64,000 nt of DNA from Bretschneidera sinensis (lineage: Eukaryota; Streptophyta; Magnoliopsida; Brassicales; Akaniaceae). Of the stretch, positions 1 through 12,311 are shown one piece after another. The first letter of the stretch is position 1; the number at the start of each line of letters is the position of its first letter. The DNA is taken from positions 22,019,501-22,083,500 of the forward strand of contig CM043698.1 in assembly GCA_023935145.1 (NCBI GenBank), in the 5' to 3' direction. The notes under the pieces are model-generated. The model saw nothing but the letters and a program-made list of their open reading frames with translations, made no database searches and had not been told where the DNA came from. Made by a program: the position numbers and the translations under genes.

Positions 1-1519
1 TTGAAATTTCAAGCTGCATTTTTGCCAGTAAGATTGATGAGACCCTCCAATCTTGCTTAGAATCACAAATCTTACGAAATCTCTGAATTGTTTAAAAGTA
101 GGTTTGGAGTCTTTCATTCAACCAACAAAGGTTTTCCTTAAGGCTTTGTTTGTCTCGTAAAGCATTTCCTATACCTATCAAAATCCTTATCTTTAGTCCT
201 TTGATTAATATCTCTCTATGCTTCATGGTTTTTAGATGATGTTAATCTCACACCATCAACGGATAACTCCTACTCTTATTTTTATAAAATTTGAAAAAAC
301 TTATAATTAAATTTAGAGAATTTTAGTGATAACTACGTTAGCGGTAGAAGCTTTTTAAAAATTTTCTACCACGTGTTGGGGGTTGAGGGAGGGGTACCGG
401 TATCTTTATTGTAATTTTATACATTAGCATCATAATTTTGCGTCAGGTGTGGAAGCATAGAGATAAAAAAAAAAAAGTTTACAGTTTTGTTTGACCCATC
501 AGTAAAAATGATTTACGATTTTAAAAACGGTTTATGATAAAATAATAATAAAACTATAAACTATTTAACATTTAATAAAATAACAATGAAAATAATTTTT
601 ATAAAACAATATCAGTTTCTTATAAATATAAACTATTTCATAACATTAAAGGATGTTTGGCCTGACTTTAGTTTAGAGGAAACATATTAAATAGAAACCC
701 TTTCATAAATTATCCCAAGCAGAAATTTAGGCCAGAAACAGTGGTAATTATGAGTACAAAATCTTACAATATGACAAAGTTGAAAATCATGACATGAAAG
801 TATGAGTGTGTCATAATATCTTCAATTACCATAACTTAATGGGAAACAAGAAAGAGTCATTTTATTGCCAGACATAAGCTAATGCCTCAAGTCTTCATGT
901 TCCATTATTGATTTGGTTGATAGTGGAGGTTAGTCATTGAAAAGACTAATGAGCAAGAAGGGATTTTTTGTACTAGGTCTAACTTCTAAGGATCCATAGC
1001 CTTCTAATTTGGATGATTATAAGTCCATATTGATGGCATCTGATAGACAAATTGCTTTCATGTAGGCATTTGTAGGCAAGAAAGCTAGAAGTTGAGGGAA
1101 GGATGAATTTTGGTGAAAGCAGCTATTTTGTAGTGGACATGTGACCATGTTGAGTGAGTGGAGATAATGGATTTTGCTCTGGATCTCTATCTTTTGATGG
1201 TCTTTGCCTGCTTTTGTTTTTCTTGTCTAGTAGTATCAAATTTGACGTAACCTTTCCTTGATTTTTGTTGCGATAATAAGGCCACCTTTGAATGTTTTGA
1301 GGGATGGAGTTTCCAGTTAACTTATTGATGAAGTCATAAAGAAATGCTCTTCAAGCTTGAACTAATTTCTTTCTTTCCCTTGTCATTAGAATTAATATTT
1401 CAGATTTTACTTCAATCAAATATTAAATTTTGTAAGTGATCCTAATAAGTAATAACCTGTTTGGAAAGATTGTTTTCACGAGGCATGAATTAACAAATAA
1501 TTAAAAATATCTTTGTTTT
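1..1519. other. AT-rich intergenic stretch
   Basis: No open frame of useful length, splice-bounded exon or element boundary could be supported here. The sequence is AT-rich with short poly-A and poly-T runs and reads as ordinary plant intergenic DNA. Confidence 0.5.
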
Positions 1520-1544
1520 TGCAGAGTGCAATACACTACTTTTG

Positions 1545-2090
1545 CACATGGATTTAGACTATTTAAATTTTGAGATTTAGTGAATATCACTTTATAATCA
1601 AAATTTGTGTGTATTGCATGCTTCACTTCACACTTTTTATAGCAGATGACTCACACTCGTTTGTACACAATCTTTTACTTAAATTTGCTGATTTGTAATG
1701 GTTTTTTATTGTGATAATATTAACGTTTTTCATTAAAAAAAAAAGAAAATTAGAATGCATTCAATTGTAAAAATAAATTGTAGTTGAAAATTTTGTATTT
1801 AGAAAACATTTTTTTGAAATTTTTGTGAATTTTTTTTTTCTAGAACTGAACACGTCATTAGTATCTCCTAAAATAAACGAAGGGATAATACTGGAAACAT
1901 TTCAGCAAAAACATGCAATCTCTCGGTATCAACTCCTATGCAATAAAAAAACATGAAACTTCTCAATATCAACTCATTTGCAGTAAAAATTGTGAAGTAG
2001 ATCATGCAGTATATATAAATTTTGATTATAAAGTAATTCTCATTAAATTTTAAAATTTAAAAAATTTGAATTCATATAAAAAAAACAATG
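1545..2090. repeat. Fold-back (inverted repeat) element
   Basis: An arm at about 1555-1645 and an arm at about 1985-2085 are imperfect reverse complements. Both contain the core ACTTTATAATCAAAATTT, followed by related text ending in a 'cttcac' segment. The roughly 340-bp loop between them has no coding potential. This is the form of a fold-back MITE or a small palindromic element. Exact ends and a target duplication could not be fixed. Confidence 0.55.
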
Positions 2091-3236
2091 TACTATCTGT
2101 TTTACTTTACAATTTTTTTACTGACAGCGCATTTCTACATTGCTGCACTTTTCCCATCATTATTCAATGGGAATTTCCATACAAAAATTAATGGGAATTA
2201 CTATATTACATCATGCCTCATTAGAATTAATTAATGTTGTAATTATTTCCCTAAGGCTTTTGGTTTAATCATTAATGTGTTAGTAGTAGCAGTCTAGGCA
2301 TTACCTTGATGGGTCAAAGCATTTAGTAAATTATTTGTGAGTTAGGCTGGGAACAACATCATTAATGTAACTTTTGTTTTTTAATGTAAGTAACATTATA
2401 ATTACACTCATAATTAGAAGGGGGAGGGGGAAAATGAAAACGAAACTAACAAGAAAATGGATAAATGACACCAAGATTTTTTTTTTTTTTTTTTTTTATG
2501 GGGACACCGAGATTTTCTTTGTTTTAATATTTTTTTTTTCTTTTTAAACTCTCTTGGCTCTTGAGGTCTCTAACATTACAAACTTCATCTTTTGGATCTA
2601 ACTCTTCCAAATAATAAAATAATTTCTTGGCTGGTTGTAGAATAATACATGGGATGTCCATTAATAATGTCACTGGAGTTTGTCATCAGGCACCATATAT
2701 GTATCCTTGTTGAGACAATCAAATCTTGACACACCTCTCATCCCCTTCTGCATGGGACCCTTTAACTGTTAAATCATAAATGTTTATGGTCTTAACTCGA
2801 TCCTTTCATTTTTGGGATGCTCCACTAAAGTAACGATTACACACATCCCTTTTTTTTTTTTCTTAATTAGAAATCATTGAAGAATTTTCACTAAAAATTT
2901 ATACAACTCATTATTTTATCATTAATAAAATCACGATAATAAGTGAGAAAGTGAGTAACTCTATTAATAATTGTCGGAGAGTTCTCATTGGTAACTCAAG
3001 TCTTTGTTTTTTTATGTCATGATTTGTGATAAAAATAACTTTACCACTAAAGCAACTCTTCGAAATGAAAATGAGTATATACAAATAGTGTTGACTAAGA
3101 TTCATTATATCCGTTTTATTTACCTGTAAAAAAGTAAGTATGAATATAAGTTTATAAGTCAACTAAAATATTTGCCTATATCGGATTTGACCAATTAAAT
3201 TTCGGATTTGACTCGCCCGCTATCCACTTTTATGAC
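2091..3236. other. Intergenic, nothing recognised
   Basis: AT-rich DNA with a poly-T run near 2478-2498 and a purine-rich patch near 2419. No gene or repeat family could be named. Confidence 0.45.
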
Positions 3237-3592
3237 TAGGGATGTCAACGGTTGATTTAAGACGGAAAATGCTTTTCTCGTTTATAAAATGAAGATAATG
3301 ATTCTTTACAAAAACAATACGGAAATTTATTTATTTATTTATTTATAAATAATTTTACTTAAAAAATAATAAATATAATATTAATATATTTATAAACAAG
3401 AAAATATAAAACAATAAAAATTTAAAAAAATTAGTTAATAAATTAAATGGATCAGAAAATGTTATCTTCGTAGTCAATCTCGAATCTATCGAGAATTTTT
3501 TATCATCCTCATCCACAATATACTTTCCCCCAAATTTGACCTTCTATCAAGTTCGGAAACTTTTGCCATTTCTAACGCTGGTCTCATCCCTA
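3237..3592. mobile_element. Small TIR element (MITE, hAT-like)
   Basis: The segment begins with TAGGGATGTCAACG and ends with CATCCCTA, the inverse of its first eight bases. Dispersed plant elements with TAGGGATG termini are common and hAT-like. Flanking 8-bp sequences do not match clearly, so either the copy is old or the boundary is slightly off. It contains no coding sequence. Confidence 0.5.
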
Positions 3593-4136
3593 ATAATGCA
3601 ATTGGCAATATCATAATAACTATACCAATTAAATGCCTAAAAGAAAAGCTTACTAATTAAAAGTTCAAAACAATTCCAAATAGGTTTGATAAGCCACATC
3701 TTAGGACCTATTCAAATCAAATATTTGTAAAGTTGTAGTAGTAATTAGACATGGCCCAATAGCACATTAACAAGAACAATAACAAACAACAAGGTTATGC
3801 TTGATTTTTCTAAATGTTTTTTTATATAAGGCACTTTTGATTAAGAATGGACATAATAAATTTTCATGTCCTATGTTAATTAATAATTCTCCCATTGGAA
3901 AACATTTTTTTAAAACAAAGAAAAAGAAAAGTTAAGGGCATTTCAAATTGATATGTCATGTAATTATTTCTGTCCCATAAAATAAGAAAACAGCCCTTAA
4001 AAAGGAAATTTTGTGGGGACTAATTGAGGAAAAAGGCATGCTTGCCTCAGGATGCTTGTTCCAATGCTTAATCAAAACATATTCTTAGTCTATAGAAAGC
4101 GACAGAAAATACCAAGGATAAGCCACAAAAAGGAAA

Positions 4137-4505
4137 AGTTAATTTATTGTTTATTGCAGCTTATTAATAATAGTGCATATAAATCCTAACAGAAGCTTTT
4201 GAAGATTAGGGAAAGGATAAATACTTTGTTAGTTCGGGTCTAAATAATAAATTTTAGATTAATTAAAAATTTTATTAATAATTTTAAAATTTTTATCGAT
4301 AATATTAATTTTAGGTCTCACATTTATACTGACGTTACCAATGTAACTCTTTAAAATTATCAATAAAGTTTCTAACGATTATAAAATAACCAAATTTTTT
4401 TTAAAGGAAAGCCAAAATAAATTTATTTATTACTTATTGCAGCCTTATTAATAATAATGCATATAAATCCTAAGAGAAGCTTTTGAAGAGTAGGAAAAGC
4501 CATTA
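4137..4505. repeat. Direct repeat pair, about 80 bp each
   Basis: About 80 bp at 4137-4218 recur at 4422-4505. Both contain TGCATATAAATCCTAA followed by 'gagaagcttttgaag'-like text. The spacing is about 285 bp. The DNA between them is AT-rich and noncoding, so either an insertion split a duplicated target or a local duplication occurred. Confidence 0.6.
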
Positions 4506-4754
4506 TAAATCCATTCTGTGTCACATCCAATATTCTTTACTTGAAATTCCCTCTAATCATCATCATAGGTAGCTTAGACCTCTCAACGAGAATAATAAAC
4601 CAAACTTAATCATCATCCAAATCTTCATGTCCATATATTCTTAGGATTGCATCTAAGTTTCACCTTATAATTTTTGGCTAAATATTTAAATTTCAAATTT
4701 GTAATTACTTGTGAACATTTTTGCTACTAGTATCTAATTTTAAGAACTAAACTT

Positions 4755-4880
4755 GCTGCCAATGAAGATTTGGTTCAGTGATAAAAAAATTAAGCTTTTG
4801 GTATTGAGATCACAAGATTCTATGAGCCAGGTTTAATTTTCGTTGTGTGTAGATTATTTATCTAATTTATATATAAATTA
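4755..4880 (+). repeat. Possible tRNA-derived SINE remnant
   Basis: The text TTGGTTCAGTGATAAA resembles a tRNA-like A box. A degenerate B-box-like 'caggtttaatttt' follows about 60 bp later. The unit is weak and its ends are unclear. Confidence 0.3.
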
Positions 4881-5167
4881 TATCTTTCATTTTAAGTGAG
4901 TTGTGATAATGTTATAAGTTTTTGTATGAGCAATATGATAATACGAGTTTATATTATAATCAAATAAATCATTATATAAAAACAACGTTTCAATAACAAT
5001 AATAATAAAAATAAATAAATTAAACTTGCATTATTTGTAATTGTTAGATTATATGTCATTTTTTGGTGTATTCGGGATTTAGTGTGTTTGGAAGTAAATC
5101 TCCCTTGCACAGAAAACCGGGAGATTAAAAAAGATAGATAATATCTATAATTGTGTAGCCACGAGTA

Positions 5168-5686
5168 TAGGTGGAATTGAGTCAAGTAGCTCGTCTCGAA
5201 ACTCGATTAAATCGAGCTTGAGTTTGTATTGTGATTTTTACTCGGTTAGCTTATTGAGCCGAACTCGAGCATTGTCAAATTCGTTTTGTTAGGCTCGTAA
5301 GCCAGCTCGATTTAATTAATAAACTAAATAAATTTTATATATACTATATTTATTTTTATTTTAAAAATATATATATATATATATATATATTAAATTTATT
5401 TTTTTATTTCAAAAATATAAGTATCAAATTTATTTATTTTATTTCGAAAAACATATGTTTATTATTTTATTTCAAAAAACTCGGTTCGAAATACTTGATT
5501 CGAGCTAACTTGTGAGCCGAGTTCAAGTTTGAATTTTACTTTACTAATCGAGCTTGAGTTCAATTTTTATAACTTGAACTCGATTCGAAAATCGATTCTA
5601 ATAAGTTTTTTTTACTCATGAGTCAAGCTCGAATTCGAGTTTGCCTTAACTCGGACTCGACTTGACTCGGTTCAATTTCAACCCTA
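5168..5686. mobile_element. TIR element rich in CTCGA/TCGAG motifs, copy 1
   Basis: The ends read TAGGTGGAATTGA and the inverse of TAGGGTTGAAATTGA, an imperfect terminal inverted repeat. Many subterminal CTCGA/TCGAG words occur, and the core holds an AT microsatellite near 5370-5392. There is no coding sequence. A related copy lies just downstream in the same orientation. Confidence 0.5.
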
Positions 5687-6069
5687 GCCATGGGTTTAAT
5701 GAACCTTCATTAAACCAAAAAAATGTGGATAAGATAATACGGGTACTAAAGCAATATAGCAATTTTACAAGGTGTAGCTTAAGCAAAATTAACATAATTA
5801 ATTGTTTAAAAGCTTTTCAAACCATTCAGACAAACGGCAGGGCTTCCAATCACCATTATTTCGAACTTTCCTATATATGTGGGGAAGGGTCCTTTATTTA
5901 ACTCGCAAACTCGTTCCACTCATTACCTCCTCCACTAATCACTCCTATAAAAAAAGCTACTTTATTATAATTTAATAAATTTTACAGCACCATATCTAAC
6001 CATACAAAGAGAAATTACGGAGATTTGTTTAATATATTTAAACACGTGTTACATAACCTTGACTTATCC

Positions 6070-6500
6070 CTATTAATTCTTTCGAAAAACTCAGTTTAAA
6101 AAAACTCGATTAAATTAAATTTAAACTGTGATTTTGACTTGATTAACTTATCGAATCGAGTTTGAGTAATTATTAGACTCGCGAGTCAATTCAGTTTAAT
6201 TAATTAATAAATTAAATAAATATTATATATGTTATATTTATTATAAATATATATTATTTTATTTAAAATATAAATATTAAATTTATTTATTTTATTTCAA
6301 AAAACAAAAAAAAACATATATATTTATTTATTTTATTTCGAAAAGCTCGGTTCGAGAGCCAAGCTCTAACCTGAATTTTACTTTACAAGTCAAGCTCGAG
6401 TTCAGTTTTTTTAACTAGGGTTCCACTCAAAACTTGGTTCAAATAATTTTTTTATCACGAGTCGAATTCGAAAATCACTCACGGCTCGAATCCACTCCTA
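6070..6500. mobile_element. TIR element rich in CTCGA/TCGAG motifs, copy 2
   Basis: This segment repeats the layout of the element at 5168-5686: 'aaaactcgattaaa', an 'aattaataaattaaataaat' core and a terminal 'actccta'. The left end is eroded and only approximate. Confidence 0.45.
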
Positions 6501-7094
6501 CCAATCACCTCCTTAATTAGAAATTTTTTACATGAAGAGTACATGTCTATAATTTGTAAATAACTTTTTTTTTAAAAAAAAAAGAAAAAAAAGGAAAAAG
6601 AAAAATATTGAGATGTGTCTTTTATCATGCATTAGATTTTTCTCTTTTGATGGACATCAATTAAATATTAGATTTCAACAATATGTTGGGTCCAACAATT
6701 TACCATGAATTATTAATTATTATTAGTCAAAACAATTAAAAAGAGATATATAAAGGGAGGCGCGCGTCGACAGGGAGCATATTATGGAAAAGTTAATAAA
6801 GATGAATCTAAGTGAGAATTAGACCCCCCACCCACTCACCATGTGTATTATTAAGCTCATGATAAGGAAATAGAGGCTAATGACACTATTAATCTAATCT
6901 ACATTAATAAAATCAAACCAAATATTGGATGCTGGCAACTTTTGACTGAGAAAAGAGTAGTTCACAGGCAAGCTAGTCATTTTAATATCAAAGTTAATTC
7001 GGCAATCAATTTCTTAGAATTTTGCTTTTTTTTTTCCTCATCCTACAAACATCTCTAAGCTCTTGTTGGGCAGGGTTTTGAAGAATTCTTATTT

Positions 7095-7260
7095 GCAGTA
7101 TGTGCAAAACATAATTTTTTGTATTGGATAAAAATTTTATTGATAATTATTAAGTAATTTTATTGATAATATAAATAATCGTTATACGAACGTTATTAAT
7201 AAAATTACTTAATAATTACGAGTGAAGTTTTCATAAAAATAATGTTTCGTGATAGTAAAA
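7095..7260. repeat. Palindromic MITE
   Basis: The arms 'attattaagtaattttat' and 'aataaaattacttaataat' form an imperfect palindrome around 7150-7225. The outer start GTGCAAAACATAATTTT recurs almost unchanged at about 56090, so this is a dispersed family. Confidence 0.5.
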
Positions 7261-8959
7261 GGATTAATTAAGTAGCAATGATATATGATTAATAGTGTTT
7301 GCCTCCTTTCGAGAGAATTCTCTCTTGCATGCCCCCATGATGAATAATAAGCACTATACTTTCTTTTTCTCCTAGGCAAATAATTACAGTAATTATATAT
7401 TTATAAGCACTACACTCATGATTTTAATTTATCAATGCATATGCATGAATATGAAGTGTATTTCAACTCAAAATCATACATAAGATCACTCTTGTACGAA
7501 ATAATCAACTAAAGAAATCAACATACCATAATATATGGTGGTAGGTTAATAGAATTCAGCAGATGATAATATTTCCAATTTTCCATTTCAATATCGTTCG
7601 ATGGTACATGATAGTTCAGTGTTTGGTAATCAGTCAATTACAGATTTGAAAACCTTTTGTTTTGTTATCTTGATTTAGATGGTAGAGTCATTAATAAGGA
7701 GACTATATATTATTGTGTATATGTAGGAGTTTGGTGAAAAAGTTTGGCTGTCTTTGGTCGATGGTCACCATATGCCTATAGGATTTTGATTTTGTGGTTC
7801 ATTTTTTACTATCATTTTGTTGGTGCAAGATTTAATTTATACGTCAATCGATATTGAGATTGACTCAGTTGTAACAATACTTCTCTAGATAGGTTTGATA
7901 CCATTTCAATTAAGAAGACTTTATAATATGTTGTTATAAACTCAAGAAAATGAATTTAATCTAACAGTTAATGAGCGAAATAAATTACAATTGTGCTGTA
8001 ACAACAACCTCAATGTATTAATATCTCAAGCAAATTTGATACAAAGGGTTTACAAAGTTAAAACCTCAAAGTACCAAGTACAGATTATTCGAGCTTGTTG
8101 TAATGTAGGCCAAGCCTTCAGTGTTGTCCTGACTTGGATCAATTTCGAGATAGAGAAAAGGGATGAAGAATGGAAATTACTGCTATGATTACAACTACAG
8201 TTACTCCTACTGGAAAGTAAAGAAAAGTAAATGCATAAAAGATAATGATTGTTGGATGATTGTTCTTGTGTTCCTTATGATTGATTCTGCTGCTATTTAT
8301 ATTGTTTTAGGCTTAGACAGTTATGTTGATAATTTCCAAGAGTCTCCCACGTTTTCACTTCTTCATGTATTCTTGATTAAATGCGTTGAACATGTTATGT
8401 GTCAAAATCTTTAACTTCACCACGTGGTTTGTATTTAATCGTGGTCAATTTTACCTTAGCCAGTTAAATGCACGACTCTTGGATTGTCCTCGATCTCTAA
8501 ATAGTTGGATTTGAAATTATGACCCATCCATTATGTTCGAGGTTGAGGTATTGAAGGTTCCCTCGAGCTCACAGCCTCGAGCTCTCGAGGTGCCCTGCTC
8601 ATCTAGATGTCGCCTCTCAAACTTCTCATTTTTTAAAATCCTTATTTCGCAGGCTTTTTGACGATTGATCGTCTTATCTCAAATAATGCTCTACCATGCC
8701 TTTTCATTTTCTAGTCATCTTCTCTCTTGCTTGCTAGGAGCTTTACACATGACCCAATCAAGATATGCCACAACATTTTTTATTTGTGGTACGAACACTT
8801 TTATTAATTTTTTTTATATTGACTAAAAAAGAGATCGAACCTAAGTTTCCTAACTAAAAACTCAAAGATATCGTTTGACCAAAAAGTTACATTCCAATAT
8901 TTTTGTAATTAATTTGATGTAATAAATTTTTTTTAATTAATATTGAGATGAAAATGTGA
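7261..8959. other. Intergenic, nothing recognised
   Basis: Two short open frames near 7991-8414 have low-complexity composition and no family resemblance. A GC-richer patch with several CTCGAG words lies near 8560-8600. No gene is supported. Confidence 0.45.
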
Positions 8960-10475
8960 CTATTAATAGGTTATATCCTCTTCTTTTGGATTTGTTTCCA
9001 CCATCTTCCACCTAAGTATATGAAGGAGACATTGGGTAAGATGATTGGGGAGCATATAGGCTTATTGGAAAATATGGATGTGGAAGACTCAGGTATACGG
9101 TGGGGCAAATATTTGCGTGTTAGGGTTCATATGGATGTGACCAGGTCATTGCGAAGGGGGTTAAAGTCATGTTGGCTGGGCACAAGAAATTGATGTGGAT
9201 ACCAATAACTTATGAATGCTTGTCGTCTTTTGCTATGACTATGGTTGGCTAGGGAATCTTGATAAGGTATGCAGTTACAAGAAGAGAGAGAGGGGAAGTC
9301 GAATGGAGTACTAAAGAGGTATGGTGATTGGCTTAGGGCGACGCCAAAACGTCGTCGTTGCAGCGAATCCAAGCAACCAAGGGATGAACAAATCTGACAT
9401 TTTTGTGAGTCAAGGGCTCCCACATCGATTTTGGGGGAGAGGATAGCGAGCAAGGGAAATAATACTATTCCTATTGCAAAAGTCTTCTAATAGTTATATA
9501 AGGTTGTACCAGATAAGGTTGGTGAGGATAAGTCGGTGACAAATTCGCCTGAAAGGGGGCAAGGAATAGATGAAGGGGTGACAAATCATGGCAGTGATAT
9601 TGGTTTAGGACAGGATGTGGAGGTTGCTCCAGATCACGATGTTATGACAAATTCTACTATTAATCTGATAGTGAAAACGCAAAGTTTGGCAGGGATAGGT
9701 GTTGCAAATTCTATTGTGACTAATGATGAGCCAGTGTTGATAGTTATGACGAGCTTGGACATGAGTGGTGGAAAGTTACTGAGTGTGGGGTCGAGAAAAA
9801 CTTGGAGACGTAAACCGAGATTGGGGCATCAAAGAACGAAACAGAGAGTTAATGGAAAAGGGTTTAAAACGTAAGCCTTATATGAAATTAGAACAAAGTT
9901 GGAATCGGGTCTAATTGATGATACATTGATGGAGGGTAAAAGAAGAAAAGTTGGTGACGTTGTATTCATGGAAGGTATTGAAGGACAACTAGATACGACG
10001 GGGCTGGAGGGGCAGCTCCGCTAACCAAAATGAGGCTATTAAGTTAGAATGTATATGGGCTTGGGAACTTTGTGCATTGAGGGCGCTTGGTGAGGTCATC
10101 AAAGGGGAAACTCATGATGTGATTTTTCTCACTGAAACAAAACGTGGGTCAATGAAATGGATCATGTAAAACGTAGGTGTCGAAAAGATTGTGGTATTGT
10201 TGTGGGTGTGCATGGAACGTGTGATGGGTTAGCAATGTTTTGGAAGCGTGAAATATTGTTTCATCTAAATAATTACTTCGATTTCCATATTGACATGACA
10301 ATCACATATATGGCAGGTCAGTGGTGGTATATTGATTTTTATGGCAACCCGCAACGCCTCAACGACATAAATCATGAGAGTTATTGCGGTGTCTAAACGG
10401 AAAGAGTGATTTACCATGGGTTTGCGGTGGCGATTTTAATGAATTATTGTTGTCAAGTGAGAAAGATGAGATTTA
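8960..10475 (+). mobile_element. Degenerate L1-type LINE fragment (ORF1 end plus endonuclease start)
   Basis: Broken frames read as plant LINE protein. At about 8998-9230 there is ORF1-like text (LRVRVHMDVTRSLRRG, then LMWIPITYECLSSFCYDY) resembling the DUF4283 and zinc-knuckle region. At about 10100-10470 there is endonuclease-like text (VIFLTETKRG, LAMFWKREI, then PWVCGGDFNELLLSSEKDE, with the GDFNE motif of the apurinic endonuclease fold). Stops and frameshifts separate the pieces. Reverse transcriptase and the 3' end are missing, which is the opposite of ordinary 5' truncation. Confidence 0.7.
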
Positions 10476-11290
10476 GATTTGATGCAAAGACGAAGGCACT
10501 TATTAAATATTCTATAAATTTTTCTATGTTTTCAAGTTTACCCCCTCAAAATTATTGTATATTAACAATAACTCCCCAATAAATCTCAGTTTTCATCCAA
10601 AATTTTACTTTGTACCGCTGAAATATCAAATTTTAGATTGCTTTTGCAATCTATACCCCATATATAACTTTGTGAGGCGACAATCCTCATTTCAAAACTT
10701 AACATTTCCTTTTAAGTATAAGGATGGGTTTTACTTTGATTAACGTTTGATAAAATATATTTAAAATTAAAAAAATTAAATCGTTTGATAAAAATTATAT
10801 ATTAAAAATCAGATTTTTTGAACCAAATTATCAGTTTTTTTAAATGCTTTTCATAATTTTTTTAATGCTTGACACCATTTCTGTTTTGGGAAGTTCAATT
10901 TTTGAAAAGGTTGACCAAACGTTACATAAATACAGTCAGATTCTAAGTTAGAATTTTCAAAAAGAAATCACAATCGACCTTTTTAAGTAAGTAATTAATA
11001 AAATTAAAATGCCCTCCAGCCAATTTGCCATAAGACTGACGTAAGAGTCAATTCGCCAGTGAAATAATTTATGGTAAACCAAAGGTACAATTCAATCAAC
11101 AGCATAAATAGGTAGTTTTATGGTAAATCTTGCTACTTAAACGACGGCGTCTTTATGTGTCTGCAGCTTCAAAAGTTCGCCAGAATAAATAGACACGACG
11201 TAACAGATTGGAATTTGGAATTAGTTTTCGGAAAATTAAATTCACAAAATTTATTAAAATTTTAATTTACACTCATCAAACCATTTAAAA
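10476..11290 (+). promoter_or_regulatory. Upstream region of the AUX1/LAX gene
   Basis: No coding sequence was seen between the LINE fragment and the presumed transcript start. A GAGACA hexamer, the inverse of the auxin response element TGTCTC, occurs near 11308 at the edge of this region. TGTCTG occurs near 11157. Both are short enough to occur by chance. The transcript start is probably near 11300-11350, judging from the change to CT- and A-rich leader-like sequence. Confidence 0.3.
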
Positions 11291-11997
11291 ACCCATCATT
11301 GTATGCTGAGACAACACACACACAGATGAGAGAGTGCAGTTACAGAAACTGAAGCTAGAGATATCTGCAACTGTTAACTGAAAACACAAACACACAGCAA
11401 AAGAAAGAAGAAAGGAAAAAAATAGATTTCGTGTTGTTGCATCTGCTCTCTTGTGATTCTTCTAAAAAACACCACAAGGAGTGTTCTTTATCTCTGCAAA
11501 TTTTTCCTTCTCTGTATTCCTCAGGTCTTCCCCCTCCCTCCTCCCCCTTTCTTTGTCAGATCTTTTTTTCTAAAAGAAACAACTCTTTGGTTTAAAGTTT
11601 TATTTTTTTATTCAACTCAAAGGCTCACTTTTCTCGAGTGAAAAAAAAGAGAAGGCCCTTTATTGCTTGTTGGGTTTTTATGTGTGTACAATTCAGATTT
11701 TCTGATACTGCCAAATCCTGCAGATAAAGCAGCGTTTAAGAGGGAGGGGTATTTGGGTGAGTTGTACTAATAAAAGGACAATTAAAGAAACACTGGCAAT
11801 CTTGGAATTGTGGGGGGAGATTGATTGGGTAGTAGGGGTGATAAGGTTTTTATTAATAAGAGTAATAACTAGCAAATCTGCAATAGATGGTAACTCCCCA
11901 TAAGCATAAAGCTGTTACAGTTACTACCCCCAAAACCGGTGAAGGAGATAACTCTGTTTTCTTCCTCTAAAAGGTAAAACGAGTCCATCACACGCAT

Positions 11998-12019
11998 GCT
12001 CTCTCTCTCTCTCTCTCTG
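11998..12019. repeat. CT microsatellite in the 5' leader
   Basis: About 11 CT units run just upstream of the AUX1/LAX start, probably in the 5' UTR. CT-rich leaders are common in plant genes. Confidence 0.8.
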
Positions 12020-12146
12020 TGTCTGATAGTAGCAGTTAAATAAGCAAATTGATTCGCGGATAGTCATACATTTGTCAAGGAAGCGCCTGTACTTTTTTTA
12101 CTTCTTCATTTTAAGTATATATCAGCAACAAACCTGTCAAAATAAG

Positions 12147-12276
12147 GTAACGCACACTGAGATTTGAAGGTTCTGTTTATATATTGTACCTCGCTTTTAT
12201 ATTTGCTTTGATTTTAGCATCTGGGTTTTAGGCCTTATGTCTTTAAGATTTTGTGTTGTTTAATGATCTATTTCAG
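12147..12276 (+). other. Candidate 5' UTR intron of the AUX1/LAX gene
   Basis: AATAAG|GTAACG at the left and TATTTCAG|ATCAATAG at the right make a plausible GT-AG intron of 130 bp with a T-rich body. It ends 35 bases before the start codon. Transcript data would be needed for proof. Confidence 0.4.
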
Positions 12277-12311
12277 ATCAATAGTGTGTTCACAGAGAAG
12301 GGAGGTGAACG

